A DNA stretch of 64,000 nucleotides from Lewinellaceae bacterium. GTDB taxonomy: Bacteria > Bacteroidota > Bacteroidia > Chitinophagales > Saprospiraceae. Shown in pieces: positions 49,396-58,165 of the stretch. Position 1 is the first letter of the stretch, and each line of letters begins with the position of its first letter. Position numbers and translations under genes: made by a program. Where the stretch lies: positions 930,001 to 994,000 of the forward strand of contig JACJXX010000002.1 in assembly GCA_020636435.1 (NCBI GenBank), written 5' to 3'. Under the pieces are notes generated by a model. The model searched no databases. It worked only from the letters and a program-made list of their open reading frames with translations, and was not told where the DNA came from.

Positions 49396-50247
49396 ATGAA
49401 AAACATCCTCTTTCCTACCGACTTTTCCGACGCTGCTGAAAAGGCTTTCATTTATGCGCTCCACCTGGCAGACAAGGTGGGTGCCACAATCACCCTTCTG
49501 CACGTTTACATCAAACCCGAGGTGAAGGGAATGCTGCCCCATACCCTGAGTGAATTCTATGCTTCCTACGACCTGGATGAATTCCAAAACTACAAGGACT
49601 CCATTCCGCCGTTGCGGGAAATACAGCAGGCCAATGGCTTTTCCCACGTCAATGTCGTGCACCTGTTGAAGCCCGGAAGCAAAATCGTACCCAACATCAT
49701 TCAAACTGCCAAAGAGGAAGCGGCGGATATGATCATAATGGGCACGACGGGCGCCCGAGGGTTGAAAGGAATTTTCCTGGGCAGCATCGCCGGCGAGGTG
49801 CTGGAAAATGCAGAATGCCCGGTAATGGCCATTCCTGAAAAAGCGGTATTCGACGGAGAGATCGACCATCTGGCATTTACCACCACCTTTAAGGAGGAGG
49901 AGAAAAAGGCGCTGGAAAAGGTGATCGGCCTGTTGTCTTCTTTTCATCCCGAGATTCATTGCATCAACGTAGATCTTGCTCATACCGAATCCATCACCCA
50001 CCGAATGGATGCGTTCAAGGCCAGTTTCCAGGATAAGGGCAATCTCTTCTTCCACGTTCTGGAGGATAATGACCTGAAAAAAGCGATCACGGATTTTCTG
50101 GAAGAGAAGCAAATCGATGTGCTGGCTATGGTCACCCACAAACGCAACTTCCTGGAAGAACTCTTCAGCTACAGCCGCACCAAGATGATGTCTTATCATT
50201 CCCATACGCCGGTGCTCTCTATCCCGGCGCATACTTTGGAGGGCTGA
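49396..50247 (+). CDS. Tandem universal stress protein (two UspA domains)
   Basis: From ATG 49396 this is 283 residues. The first UspA domain (MKNILFPTDFSDAAEKAFIYA, with the nucleotide-binding loop IIMGTTGARGLKGIFLGSIA near residue 130) is well conserved. The second (about 150-283) is divergent, with GHxxR/NxxE motif loosely kept as HKRNFLEELFSYSRTKMMSYHSHTPVLSI. Such proteins are cytoplasmic and are induced under growth arrest and stress. It is monocistronic. Confidence 0.88.
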   Translation: MKNILFPTDFSDAAEKAFIYALHLADKVGATITLLHVYIKPEVKGMLPHTLSEFYASYDLDEFQNYKDSIPPLREIQQANGFSHVNVVHLLKPGSKIVPNIIQTAKEEAADMIIMGTTGARGLKGIFLGSIAGEVLENAECPVMAIPEKAVFDGEIDHLAFTTTFKEEEKKALEKVIGLLSSFHPEIHCINVDLAHTESITHRMDAFKASFQDKGNLFFHVLEDNDLKKAITDFLEEKQIDVLAMVTHKRNFLEELFSYSRTKMMSYHSHTPVLSIPAHTLEG

Positions 50248-50369
50248 GGTTGTCTTTGGTGTAAAGGTGTAACCTTACACGTTTACACATTAAATAATCA
50301 TTAACACAATTTAACGCCGTCTTTATAAGAACACCGGAGGGGCAGCCGTTCAATAGGAAACTAAAATAA

Positions 50370-50975
50370 ATGAAAACCATGAAACAATCTGCAAAGCTCC
50401 TTTTCACCCTATTGGCAGTTGCGGTTCTTTCCCTCCCGGCAATAGCTCAGGTCAAGGTCAACCCCAAGGTTGGCGTCAACTTTTCCGGCGTGGATGCGCA
50501 ATTACAGGACATCACTGCCGAAGCCCGGGTAGGCTGGAACGCCGGCCTCGACCTGCGCGTTGGCAACGGGTTCCTCTTCTTTAGCCCGGGCGCTCACTAC
50601 TACAGTTACACCGCGCGGCTGATCCAGAATGTCGAAGGGCCCAACGATGTGAAATTCGAGGATGAAACGACCATCCAAAACCTCAAAGTACCGGTCAATC
50701 TTGGCCTGCGGCTGACCGGGGACAACGGCCTGATCGGCCTGCACGTGAAAGGCGGGGTGGTGCCGACCATGGTCCTGGGCGTCACGGAAAAGCAGGACTT
50801 CTCCTTCAACAAGGACGACCTCAATACCTTTACCCTCGGCGCCAACGTCGGGGCGGGCATCGACTTCCTGGTCTTTACCCTGGACGCCAACTACGAGATC
50901 GGCCTCAACGACTTCTTTAAGGATGCCGAAGGCAGGAACAATATGCTGACGGTCAGCCTGGGGCTGAAGTTCTAA
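50370..50975 (+). CDS. Outer-membrane beta-barrel (PorT/OmpA-like) protein
   Basis: This 201-residue protein has a signal peptide (LLFTLLAVAVLSLPAIAQ) and about eight amphipathic strands (VNPKVGVNFSGVDAQL, FLFFSPGAHYYSYTARL, VPVNLGLRLTGDNGLIGLHVKGG), ending with MLTVSLGLKF, a typical barrel C-terminus. It fits the Outer membrane protein beta-barrel (PorT-like) Pfam group. Transport or structural role is unknown. Confidence 0.78.
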   Translation: MKTMKQSAKLLFTLLAVAVLSLPAIAQVKVNPKVGVNFSGVDAQLQDITAEARVGWNAGLDLRVGNGFLFFSPGAHYYSYTARLIQNVEGPNDVKFEDETTIQNLKVPVNLGLRLTGDNGLIGLHVKGGVVPTMVLGVTEKQDFSFNKDDLNTFTLGANVGAGIDFLVFTLDANYEIGLNDFFKDAEGRNNMLTVSLGLKF

Positions 50976-51396
50976 AGGAATCAAGGAGTGATTAGGAAGA
51001 GCTCCCGTATCTGTTTAGTCCCTCTGTTCGATCGATGCTAATCGCCTTCGGCAAAGCCGAAAGCGGCGATGCTACGCCCTATGGGCGGTGGATGCTGTGG
51101 ATGTTGCCTTGCTGCCAAAGGAGCCCAGGCTCTGGGGCCGGAGCGGCCGGCCATCTACAGCATCTATAGCATCTACAGCATCACGGAGGGCACTAAACAG
51201 CTAGTGCTGTCGGCATTAAGTAACGGGGTATATAAAATGAGGCTATTTTGTCGCCAGACAAGACGCGAGGAGCGATTATAGCGGGACTACATGAGTGACG
51301 AGCAACGCAGTATGGCGGCAAAAGAGTCCATTTTATATCCCGGTATTTAGTGCCGACAGCACTAGGAGCTTCCTAATCAGCCCTTCAGTCCTTCCC
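50976..51396. other. 421-bp spacer with low-complexity repeats and palindrome copy 2
   Basis: This spacer holds GATGCTGTGGATG and CTACAGCATCTATAGCATCTACAGCATC tracts that are partly self-complementary (about 51030-51185) and the 165-bp palindromic element at 51201-51365. No gene is present. Confidence 0.6.
51201..51365. mobile_element. 165-bp palindromic element, copy 2
   Basis: This is identical base for base to 3422-3586, including both CTAG ends, and in the same orientation. Flanking DNA differs (AAACAG before, GAGCTT after), so the repeated unit is exactly this length. Identity over 165 bp with unrelated flanks points to recent transposition or gene conversion. Confidence 0.88.
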
Positions 51397-52962
51397 TCAC
51401 TCCTTATCAATCTCAATCACCATTCCCACCGCGCTTTTGCTTTCCGTATTGGCTTCGAAGGCCACCGTTTTGCCCGCTTTAAACTGCAGGTCAGTCGCGC
51501 GCGAGTTGCCCAGGGCGTCGCGCAGTTTGCCCGCGTAGTCGCCGGCCCGGCTGGCGTTGAGGCGGCTGTTGAACTGCTGGAAATCGATCTCCTCTTTGCT
51601 GACTACAATGGCTATAAAATCTTTATTGCCGATCTCGTCGGCGGTCATGGAGTAGTCTTTCGGGAAGACGCGGGTGCCGGTGATGCCGCAGTAGGCGGAA
51701 TGCTTTTCGGTATAGGGGAACAGGACATAACTGGATCCATCCGTTTCCTGGCCGAAGACGTAGATGAAACATTCGATGGAGTTGGCCACCAGCACTTTGA
51801 ACTTATCGCCTTTTTTAATGGGTTTGATGGTGCGGAAAGTGGAGCCGTCGTCTTTTTTGAACAGGCCGATGGTGTTTTTGGTATTGACATCCACCAAGCC
51901 GAACTCGACGGCCATGCGGCTTTTATCCTGTTGAGTAGCGACGGGGTAAACGCCGTAGGCTTCTTTGGTGAAGTGCTCGAAATCGCGGTATTTTACCCAG
52001 CCGATGCCGCGCTCGCCCCATTCCTCGCCCCAACTGTTCATGATCTGGAAAGCGCCGCCCTGCATGTTGTCGTCGTAGCCGATGACGCACATGGCGTGCC
52101 CGCCGAAGCCAGGCATGCCATAATCTCGCTGGCTGGGCTGCCAGAGCGGTTGCCCCATCATAGGGCCCATGAAGGAGCCGCCCACCATCATGCCGATCAC
52201 CACGGGATAGCCCTGTGCCAGGTGCTGCTTGATGCCGGTAAGGTCGGGCTTGTACTGGCTGGCGCCTACGGTAAGCCGGTCAAAGCCCTGAATGCGAAAC
52301 TGGGCCCCCATTTGCTTCTGGCTGCTGGACGGTTCGTTGTTGCAGGTCCGCTCATCGTAGCGAAACTGGCTGAAAGGCAGGCCTCCATACTGTTGCATGG
52401 TTTTCATCGCCTCCAGCATGTAGGCGCCCTGGCAGCCGGTGAGGGCGATCTGGTTGTAGAGATAAGCCGGGCTGAACGCCACATTATTGGGGTTCTGGCC
52501 GGTGGTTTCCGCCTCCAGTATGGTGCGGGCGGCGTAGGCGCTGGCCCAGCCCACACAGGAACCCTGCTTCCCTTGATGGCGCCGCTGCGGAGCGTACTGC
52601 GCCAAAGAAGCACGGGCCGGCAGCCCGCTCTGGCCGCTGTACCCGTAGGAGACCGGCTCAAAGACTTTGGCGCGGTCGTAAATTTCCTGGTTGAGGGAGG
52701 CGCCCAGCGAAAAATCGGAGGTGTCGTACTCTTCAGTGGCGCCCCCTCCCCCTCCGCTCAGCATTTCATTGCCGCCGAGGAAGAAGTACCATACCCCTCC
52801 CACCAACAAGATGGGAATCAGCAACTTGGGCCTCTTGAAGAGGAACATCAGGATGAGCGGAAGAAATTTGATCAGTGCGTTGGAGCCGCCCCCGCCGGAG
52901 TTCCCCCCGCCGCCGCCGCCGGATTGAGGTTGCGGGTCGTCTTTTTCCATTCTTATTGGCAT
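51397..52962 (-). CDS. Membrane-anchored C1 (papain-like) peptidase with C-terminal DUF4384-like domain
   Basis: From ATG 52962 this is 521 residues: a Gly-rich N-terminus (SGGGGGGNSGGGGS), a hydrophobic anchor (KLLIPILLVGGVWYFFLG), another Gly run, then a papain-like domain with Cys in KQGSCVGWASAYAARTI, His in GFGGHAMCVIGYDD and Asn in FQIMNSWGEEWGERG. After about residue 320 a DUF4384-like beta domain follows (VNTKNTIGLFKKDDGS, SSYVLFPYTEKHSAY). The protease faces the periplasm or outside. A longer upstream start would overlap fabG by 22 bp, so the later ATG is chosen. It is co-directional with fabG. Confidence 0.82.
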   Translation of the reverse strand: MPIRMEKDDPQPQSGGGGGGNSGGGGSNALIKFLPLILMFLFKRPKLLIPILLVGGVWYFFLGGNEMLSGGGGGATEEYDTSDFSLGASLNQEIYDRAKVFEPVSYGYSGQSGLPARASLAQYAPQRRHQGKQGSCVGWASAYAARTILEAETTGQNPNNVAFSPAYLYNQIALTGCQGAYMLEAMKTMQQYGGLPFSQFRYDERTCNNEPSSSQKQMGAQFRIQGFDRLTVGASQYKPDLTGIKQHLAQGYPVVIGMMVGGSFMGPMMGQPLWQPSQRDYGMPGFGGHAMCVIGYDDNMQGGAFQIMNSWGEEWGERGIGWVKYRDFEHFTKEAYGVYPVATQQDKSRMAVEFGLVDVNTKNTIGLFKKDDGSTFRTIKPIKKGDKFKVLVANSIECFIYVFGQETDGSSYVLFPYTEKHSAYCGITGTRVFPKDYSMTADEIGNKDFIAIVVSKEEIDFQQFNSRLNASRAGDYAGKLRDALGNSRATDLQFKAGKTVAFEANTESKSAVGMVIEIDKE

Positions 52963-53012
52963 AGTATTGTCCGTTTTGATTTTTCGGTTTACTATTTTGC
53001 GTTTTATATTTC

Positions 53013-53759
53013 TCAAGTGTTCAAAGCGCCGCAAACGCTGATCACCTGCCCGGAGACATAGGTAGAAAGATCAGAGCCCAGGAAAACGCAAACGTCGGCT
53101 ACCTCTTCGGCCTTGCCCAGCCGTTTCATGGGGATGTTGGCCAGGTACCCTTCCTTCACTTTTTCATCCAGCGCATCCGTCATGTCGGTTTCTATAAAGC
53201 CGGGGGCAATGGCGTTGCAGCGAATGCTGCGCGAGCCCATCTCTTTGGCGATCGACTTGGTAAAGCCGATGATGCCGGCTTTGGAAGCGGCGTAGTTGGC
53301 CTGCCCGGCGTTGCCCGTCAGCCCAACGATAGAACTCATGTTGATGATGCTGCCGCCGCGGTTTTTCATCATAGGCCGTAGGAGGTGTTTGGTCAGGTTG
53401 AAGATGGACTTGAGGTTGGCCTGCATCACCTCATCCCACATCTCTTCGGTCATGCGCAGCATGAGGTTGTCGCGGGTGATGCCTGCGTTGTTGACCAGGA
53501 TGTCAACCTTGCCGAATTCCTGCAGTACGGCGCTGGCCAGCGCTTCGGCCGCCTGGTAAGAACCGGCGTCCGACTGATAAGCTTGGGCCTTCACGCCCAG
53601 TTCGGCCAGCCCGGCAGCTACGGCGTTAGCTTGTTCGGCCGAAGAGCGGTAGGTAAAGGCGACATCGGCGCCCTGTTCGGCAAATCGGCGGGCGATGGCC
53701 GCGCCAATACCGCGCGACCCGCCGGTGACCAGGGCTACTTTCCCTTCGAGTAATTTCAT
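53013..53759 (-). CDS. fabG: 3-oxoacyl-[acyl-carrier-protein] reductase
   Basis: This 248-residue SDR has cofactor motif ALVTGGSRGIGAAIARRFAE, NNAGITRDNLMLRMTEEMWDEV, Ser in INMSSIVGLTGNAGQ, YxxxK in NYAASKAGIIGFTKS and FIETDMTDAL. The TRDNLMLRM segment is diagnostic of FabG. It reduces 3-oxoacyl-ACP with NADPH in fatty-acid elongation. It is followed directly by the C1 peptidase gene and has no other fab genes nearby. Confidence 0.92.
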   Translation of the reverse strand: MKLLEGKVALVTGGSRGIGAAIARRFAEQGADVAFTYRSSAEQANAVAAGLAELGVKAQAYQSDAGSYQAAEALASAVLQEFGKVDILVNNAGITRDNLMLRMTEEMWDEVMQANLKSIFNLTKHLLRPMMKNRGGSIINMSSIVGLTGNAGQANYAASKAGIIGFTKSIAKEMGSRSIRCNAIAPGFIETDMTDALDEKVKEGYLANIPMKRLGKAEEVADVCVFLGSDLSTYVSGQVISVCGALNT

Positions 53760-53872
53760 GGTCGTTGGTTTTACTCGCGAAGGTAGGCAAAATGTAAAAA
53801 AGCCGGCAACTTGCCCAACGCTTTTTACGGTCCTGGCGTCTTATCCGAAAATCAGTCCATAAACATAAGACT

Positions 53873-55069
53873 ATGAAATATCCATTTCTCCTTTGCCTGA
53901 GCCTGGCGCTTGCGCTGTTCAGTTGCGAAAAAGACACCATTGGCACTAAGAGCACCTCTTCCGAAGACCTGGGCAGCACCCTCGATGGCGAATTCGGCAG
54001 TTCTATCGGCACTAGTTCCGGGCAGGCCGGCGACAGCACCATACAGTCTGGCCTGCTGACTGCCGGGGAGTGGAATGACCTCGAAAACTGGGATTTCTGG
54101 AAGGAGCTCACCGCCAAAGATACCCTTTCAGAATACCCTGGCTATTGGAAATTCCACGGCCTGGAAAGAGTAAGCCTGAAGGTGCGCCGCCAAAACGGCG
54201 GGCCGGTGGCCGATGCGCAGGCCATTCTGCTGGGGCAGAATGAAGAAGTGCTCTGGCAGGCCCGCACCGACAACTCTGGCCGGGCCGAGTTCTTCCCCAA
54301 CTTGCTGGCGCCGGGAGCCGCCTCCCCCGCCCGCATTAAGGTCAACCACGGAGGGCAGTCTTACTATCTGAATGAAGTGAGGTATTACGAAGCCGGCGTC
54401 AATGAAATGGCGATCCCCTGGAATGGCCCGTCCAGCCAGGCCGCCGACGTTTTTTTCGTCTTCGACGCCACCGGCTCCATGGGCGATGAGCTGGAATACA
54501 TTAAAGTCGAGTTCAACGACATCATCAGCCGCGTTCAGAATGCCAATCCCGCCATTTCCTTCCGCCTGGGCTCCGTATTCTACCGGGATGAAGGCGACGA
54601 ATACGTTACCCGGACTTCCAGCCTGAGCAGCAATTTCTCCCAAACGGAGGATTTCATCAACAGCCAGAAGGCCGACGGCGGCGGAGACTACCCCGAGGCG
54701 GTGCATTCCGCCCTCAAAAAAGCCGTCGAAGAACAGGCCTGGCGGGAAAAAGCCCGGGCCCGCCTGCTGTTCCTGATCCTGGATGCCCCGCCTCATTATC
54801 AGGACGACGTGATCGGGGCCATTCACAGCCAGATCCTGCTGGCCGCCCGCAAGGGGATCAAGATCATCCCGGTCACCGCCAGCGGCATCGACAAACCAAC
54901 CGAGTTCCTGATGCGCATCCTGGCCATCGCCACCAACGGGACCTACACCTTCATCACCGACCATAGCGGCATCGGCAACGACCACCTGGAACCTACCGTC
55001 GGGGACTATGAGGTGGAATTTCTCAACGACCTGATCGTGCGGCTGGTGGGGGAGTATGTGGTTGATTAG
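53873..55069 (+). CDS. VWA-domain lipoprotein
   Basis: This 398-residue protein has a lipoprotein signal (LSLALALFSC, Cys18), a Ser/Gly/Thr-rich stalk (about 20-65) and an Ig-like domain (about 100-170; VSLKVRRQNGGPVADAQAIL). A von Willebrand A domain follows from about 190 to 395, with the MIDAS motif FFVFDATGSMGDELEY and GGGDYPEAVHSALKKAV. The presence of DATGSM in place of DxSGS is a common variant. It is likely anchored at the outer face of a membrane; partner unknown. The following di-haem gene is in the same direction, 162 bp away. Confidence 0.82.
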   Translation: MKYPFLLCLSLALALFSCEKDTIGTKSTSSEDLGSTLDGEFGSSIGTSSGQAGDSTIQSGLLTAGEWNDLENWDFWKELTAKDTLSEYPGYWKFHGLERVSLKVRRQNGGPVADAQAILLGQNEEVLWQARTDNSGRAEFFPNLLAPGAASPARIKVNHGGQSYYLNEVRYYEAGVNEMAIPWNGPSSQAADVFFVFDATGSMGDELEYIKVEFNDIISRVQNANPAISFRLGSVFYRDEGDEYVTRTSSLSSNFSQTEDFINSQKADGGGDYPEAVHSALKKAVEEQAWREKARARLLFLILDAPPHYQDDVIGAIHSQILLAARKGIKIIPVTASGIDKPTEFLMRILAIATNGTYTFITDHSGIGNDHLEPTVGDYEVEFLNDLIVRLVGEYVVD

Positions 55070-55231
55070 TTGCCCTTCGACAAGCTCAGGGTAAAATTGG
55101 GTGATTGGTTGATTAACCAACTTTAACACGTTAAAGCCGGCCTTTAACAATGTTACAATTTGATGACAAAGCAATAAAGCCGTATATTACCGGTTATGCA
55201 ATAAAGCCTTGTTAACTAAATTCCCTGAGTT

Positions 55232-56416
55232 ATGAAAACGAAAACTTTACCCGCTCTTCTCCTGGCACTCTCCCTAACGCTGGCCTCTTGCGTAAAGGAC
55301 ACGGTAGATGTGCGTTACACGACGTACACCGACCAGGAATACCAGGCGATCTCCGCCGTGCTTGGCCTGCCCAACGACCGGGTGGATTACGATGTCGAAC
55401 TGCCCCGGCACATGCTCGACCTGGGCATGGTGCCGCCCCAGATCAACAACGCCAAAGCCACCCTGGGCCGGGTGCTTTTTTACGACAACAAACTGTCCAG
55501 GAACGAGAAGGTTTCCTGTTCGTCCTGCCACCATCAGGAACTGGCATTTGCCGATAACAAACCCTTCAGCGAAGGCTTCGACGGGCAGCTGACCTTACGC
55601 AATTCCCTGGCCCTGGGTTCGGTAGCCAACTTCAAATCCTCTTACGAAGGAGGCAACGGGGGAGGCATTGCCCCACCCACGCAGCGGCAGTTTTTCTTCT
55701 GGGACGAACGCGCCCACACCATTGCCGAGCAGAGCAGCATGACCATTCAGGACAATATCGAGATGGGCATGGACCTCAACGAACTGGCCGCCCGCCTGGC
55801 ACAGGAAGAGCACTATAAGGTCCTGTTCAATAAAGCCTACAACACCGAAGCGGTCCAGCCTCCAATGATCACGGACGCCTTGCAGGAATTCATCAACGCC
55901 ATCGTTTCCACCCAAACGCGCTTCGACGATGGCCTTGCCGCCGTTAATGGGGATGTCAGCCGGGATTTTTCCAACTTCACTCCGCAGGAAAACCAGGGCA
56001 AAGCGCTCTTCATCCAGCACTGCGCTTCCTGCCATGGCGCCAACATGTCCATTTCTCAGGAAAGCTTGGCCAACAACGGCCTGGATGCTGAATATGCCGA
56101 CCAGGGCGTAGGCAAGATCACCGGCAACCCGGCCGATATCGGCAAATTCAAGGTACCCTTCCTGCGCAATATCGCCCTGACTGCTCCCTATATGCACGAC
56201 GGCCGCTTCGCTACCCTGGAAGAGGTCGTAGAACATTACAACTCGGGCGTGCAGATGCACCAAAACCTCGACCACCGCCTGCGGGCGCCCGACGGCAACA
56301 GCCCGCAACGGCTCAACCTGAGCAACGGGGAGAAAGCCGCCCTGGTGGCCTTCCTGGAAACGCTGACCGATGAGGAACTGGTGACGGCGAGTAGGTTTGA
56401 GGATCCGTTTAGGTAG
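55232..56416 (+). CDS. Di-haem cytochrome c peroxidase-family lipoprotein
   Basis: This 394-residue protein has a lipoprotein signal (LALSLTLASC) and two CxxCH motifs: SCSSCHHQELAFADNKPF and HCASCHGANMSISQES. The di-haem peroxidase core follows (LGRVLFYDNKLSRNEK, NSLALGSVANF, FLRNIALTAPYMHDGRFATLEEVVEHYN). It is longer than the MbnH-like enzyme at 35278 and has no MbnP gene beside it, so it is more likely a true H2O2 peroxidase or a MauG-like oxidase. Confidence 0.87.
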   Translation: MKTKTLPALLLALSLTLASCVKDTVDVRYTTYTDQEYQAISAVLGLPNDRVDYDVELPRHMLDLGMVPPQINNAKATLGRVLFYDNKLSRNEKVSCSSCHHQELAFADNKPFSEGFDGQLTLRNSLALGSVANFKSSYEGGNGGGIAPPTQRQFFFWDERAHTIAEQSSMTIQDNIEMGMDLNELAARLAQEEHYKVLFNKAYNTEAVQPPMITDALQEFINAIVSTQTRFDDGLAAVNGDVSRDFSNFTPQENQGKALFIQHCASCHGANMSISQESLANNGLDAEYADQGVGKITGNPADIGKFKVPFLRNIALTAPYMHDGRFATLEEVVEHYNSGVQMHQNLDHRLRAPDGNSPQRLNLSNGEKAALVAFLETLTDEELVTASRFEDPFR

Positions 56417-56527
56417 GTAGGGGGAAATTTGCCGGCCGAAGGAACAGGTAATCGAGTTGACTTCATGTTCTAGCGGAAAAGAGTTATCTTTACAGGGATA
56501 ATTTTTTCGACAATCAGCATATTGTGG

Positions 56528-56779
56528 ATGAAAGCTCCTCCAAATATTCGCAGGCATTTACTATGGGAATACCAGTGGGATACTGTTGATTTTGATCAAC
56601 TGAGTATTGTTGTAATTGAGCGGATTATTGAAAGGGGAACAATGGAAGAATGGAAGGAGATGCTTCGTTATTATGGTAAAGAGTGGATATTGGACATAGC
56701 CGAAAAAAGCACTCGCCTCGATGAAAAAAACAAGCAATTCACTCCTTTGTTTTTAGAATCTGAATTCATCCTCGATTGA
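56528..56779 (+). CDS. DUF6922-like small protein, candidate antitoxin of the AbiEii pair
   Basis: The ATG at 56528 gives 83 residues (MKAPPNIRRHLLWEYQWDTV, then VVIERIIERGTMEEWKEMLRYYG). The WEY-W-x-x-V-x-x-ERIIERG pattern is that of short DUF6922-like proteins encoded upstream of AbiEii/AbiGii nucleotidyltransferases in Bacteroidota. A TTG two codons earlier (56522) is an alternative start. Its stop overlaps the next start by one base (TGATG). Role as antitoxin is inferred from position. Confidence 0.7.
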   Translation: MKAPPNIRRHLLWEYQWDTVDFDQLSIVVIERIIERGTMEEWKEMLRYYGKEWILDIAEKSTRLDEKNKQFTPLFLESEFILD

Positions 56780-57420
56780 TGATCCACACTGAAAAGGAAG
56801 TCATTTTACCGGAAACACTTCAGTTGCTGATCAAGCTGCAACAAGATCCTTTATTGGATGTTTTTTTCCTGGTCGGTGGCACCGCACTCGCTCTACATAT
56901 TGGGCATCGCTTGTCTATTGACCTGGGTTTGTTTTCTGGAGAACCCTTTGACACAAATGAGTTGGAAACGCATTTGGCGCTTAAGTACAAATTTGGCACA
57001 GATTATCTGGCAACCAACACCCTAAAAGGATTTATAGACAACATTAAGGTTGATTTTATCACCCATGCATATAAATTGGTCAAACCTGTCATTAGCACTC
57101 AAGGCCTTCGGCTCGCTTCGATAGAAGATATTGGAGCCATGAAATTGAATGCTATTGCTCATAGTGGGAATCGGCAAAAAGATTTTTATGGCCTTTATTT
57201 TATTCTGGAACATAAAAGCCTGGCTACTTTGTTGCACGCCTATGAAACAAAATATCCCCAATCAAATCCAATGATCCCTTTGAAAGGGTTAACTTACTTC
57301 GAAGACATCGATTTTGCATTAGAAAAACCGATGTTGAGGCGGAAGGCAACTTTCCAACAAGTGAAGGACAGGCTCCTTCAAGCGGAGAAGTTTCCCCATC
57401 AACTATTTCAACCAGAATAA
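56779..57420 (+). CDS. AbiEii/AbiGii-family nucleotidyltransferase with altered active site
   Basis: From ATG 56779 this is 213 residues. The nucleotidyltransferase core is FLVGGTALALHIGHRLSIDLGLFSG; the usual metal motif of this family is D-x-D (SIDxDLF), but here it reads Asp48-Leu-Gly50, so the second Asp is missing (codon GGT instead of GAT). The rest (DNIKVDFITHAYKLVKP with a third acidic residue, LASIEDIGAMKLNAIAHSGNRQKDFYGLYFI with Lys and Asp) is well kept. AbiEii toxins add nucleotides to tRNA in phage defence; activity here is uncertain. Confidence 0.8.
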   Translation: MIHTEKEVILPETLQLLIKLQQDPLLDVFFLVGGTALALHIGHRLSIDLGLFSGEPFDTNELETHLALKYKFGTDYLATNTLKGFIDNIKVDFITHAYKLVKPVISTQGLRLASIEDIGAMKLNAIAHSGNRQKDFYGLYFILEHKSLATLLHAYETKYPQSNPMIPLKGLTYFEDIDFALEKPMLRRKATFQQVKDRLLQAEKFPHQLFQPE

Positions 57421-57521
57421 GGCGGCTTTCACTTTAAAAAAATAGAATCAATCTGCTATCCGGCTCCTTATTTTTATAATAATCCCCAAAATTTCATAAA
57501 ACATCTCAACGATTTTATTTG

Positions 57522-57529
57522 TACCTTTA
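57522..57529 (+). promoter_or_regulatory. Candidate -7 box TACCTTTA for the cus operon
   Basis: TACCTTTA differs from TAnnTTTG only in the last base and lies 17 bp before the proposed TTG start at 57546. If real, the leader is very short or absent, which supports the TTG at 57546 over the one at 57519. Confidence 0.35.
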
Positions 57530-57545
57530 TGACAAATCCGTTCAT

Positions 57546-57962
57546 TTGATCGCCAGAGCAACACATATCATCCTCGCCCTTCTCCTCTTCATCAGCTCTA
57601 CCGGCTTTGTAGTCAACAAACACTATTGCCAGGGCGAATTGAAGAACATGGCGCTTTTCCGCAAGGCAGAATCCTGCCATCAGGATAAGGCTATGAAGAG
57701 CTGTCCGATGCACAGCTCCGGGGAGAAGGAAAAGAAAGGTTGCTGCGATGACGAATCCGAATATGTCAAGGCCAATGATGAACAGTTGGCCCCATCCTTT
57801 GAAATAAATCTTCCGAATATTCCGGTTCTTTGGGCCGCCATTTTTGTGGCTTTCCATATAGGACTGCCCGCCTTAGACTCCAATACGCTCCACTACTTAA
57901 CCTATAAACCGCCCATTGTACTCAACGACATATCCGTGTTGTTGCAGGTTTTCCGCCTATAG
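57546..57962 (+). CDS. HYC_CC_PP family small membrane protein of the cus operon
   Basis: From TTG 57546 this is about 138 residues. An N-terminal membrane segment (HIILALLLFISSTGFVVNKHYC) is followed by Cys28 (HYC), a CHQDK Cys44, Cys53 and the paired KKGCCDDE Cys66-67. The HYC...CC pattern and the C-terminal hydrophobic strand (PPIVLNDISVLLQVFRL) define the Bacteroidota HYC_CC_PP family, which accompanies copper/silver efflux genes. No in-frame ATG exists before residue 40, so a TTG start is needed. Metal binding by the Cys and His residues is likely but unproven. Confidence 0.7.
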   Translation: MIARATHIILALLLFISSTGFVVNKHYCQGELKNMALFRKAESCHQDKAMKSCPMHSSGEKEKKGCCDDESEYVKANDEQLAPSFEINLPNIPVLWAAIFVAFHIGLPALDSNTLHYLTYKPPIVLNDISVLLQVFRL

Positions 57963-58014
57963 GCCATCGTTGGTTTTTGAGGCCACTCGGCATTTCGCCG
58001 AAGTGGCTAAAGTC

Positions 58015-58130
58015 GTTGTGCTGTTGCCTGTTGCTTGTTGTCTGTTGTTGGTTGTCCTGCCTATCTGGCCACGAACTGACAACTATCAACTAACAACAAG
58101 CAACCGACAACCAACAACCGACGCTAGCGG
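58015..58130. repeat. GTTG-rich imperfect inverted repeat before cusA
   Basis: The left arm carries GTTGCCTGTTGCTTGTTGTC tracts and the right arm CAACAAGCAACCGACAACCAAC. They are roughly complementary across a GGCCACGAACTGAC centre. It belongs to the GTTG family seen at 6159 and 14940, here within an operon rather than at a convergent end. Confidence 0.45.
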
Positions 58131-58165
58131 GATATTTTATCAAAACCACGTTACCATACGGCCTT

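Noticed and set aside
51021..51050. TTCGATC-type segments as a tRNA T-loop
   Set aside because: No cloverleaf or matching acceptor stem could be built here or at other GTTCGA sites.
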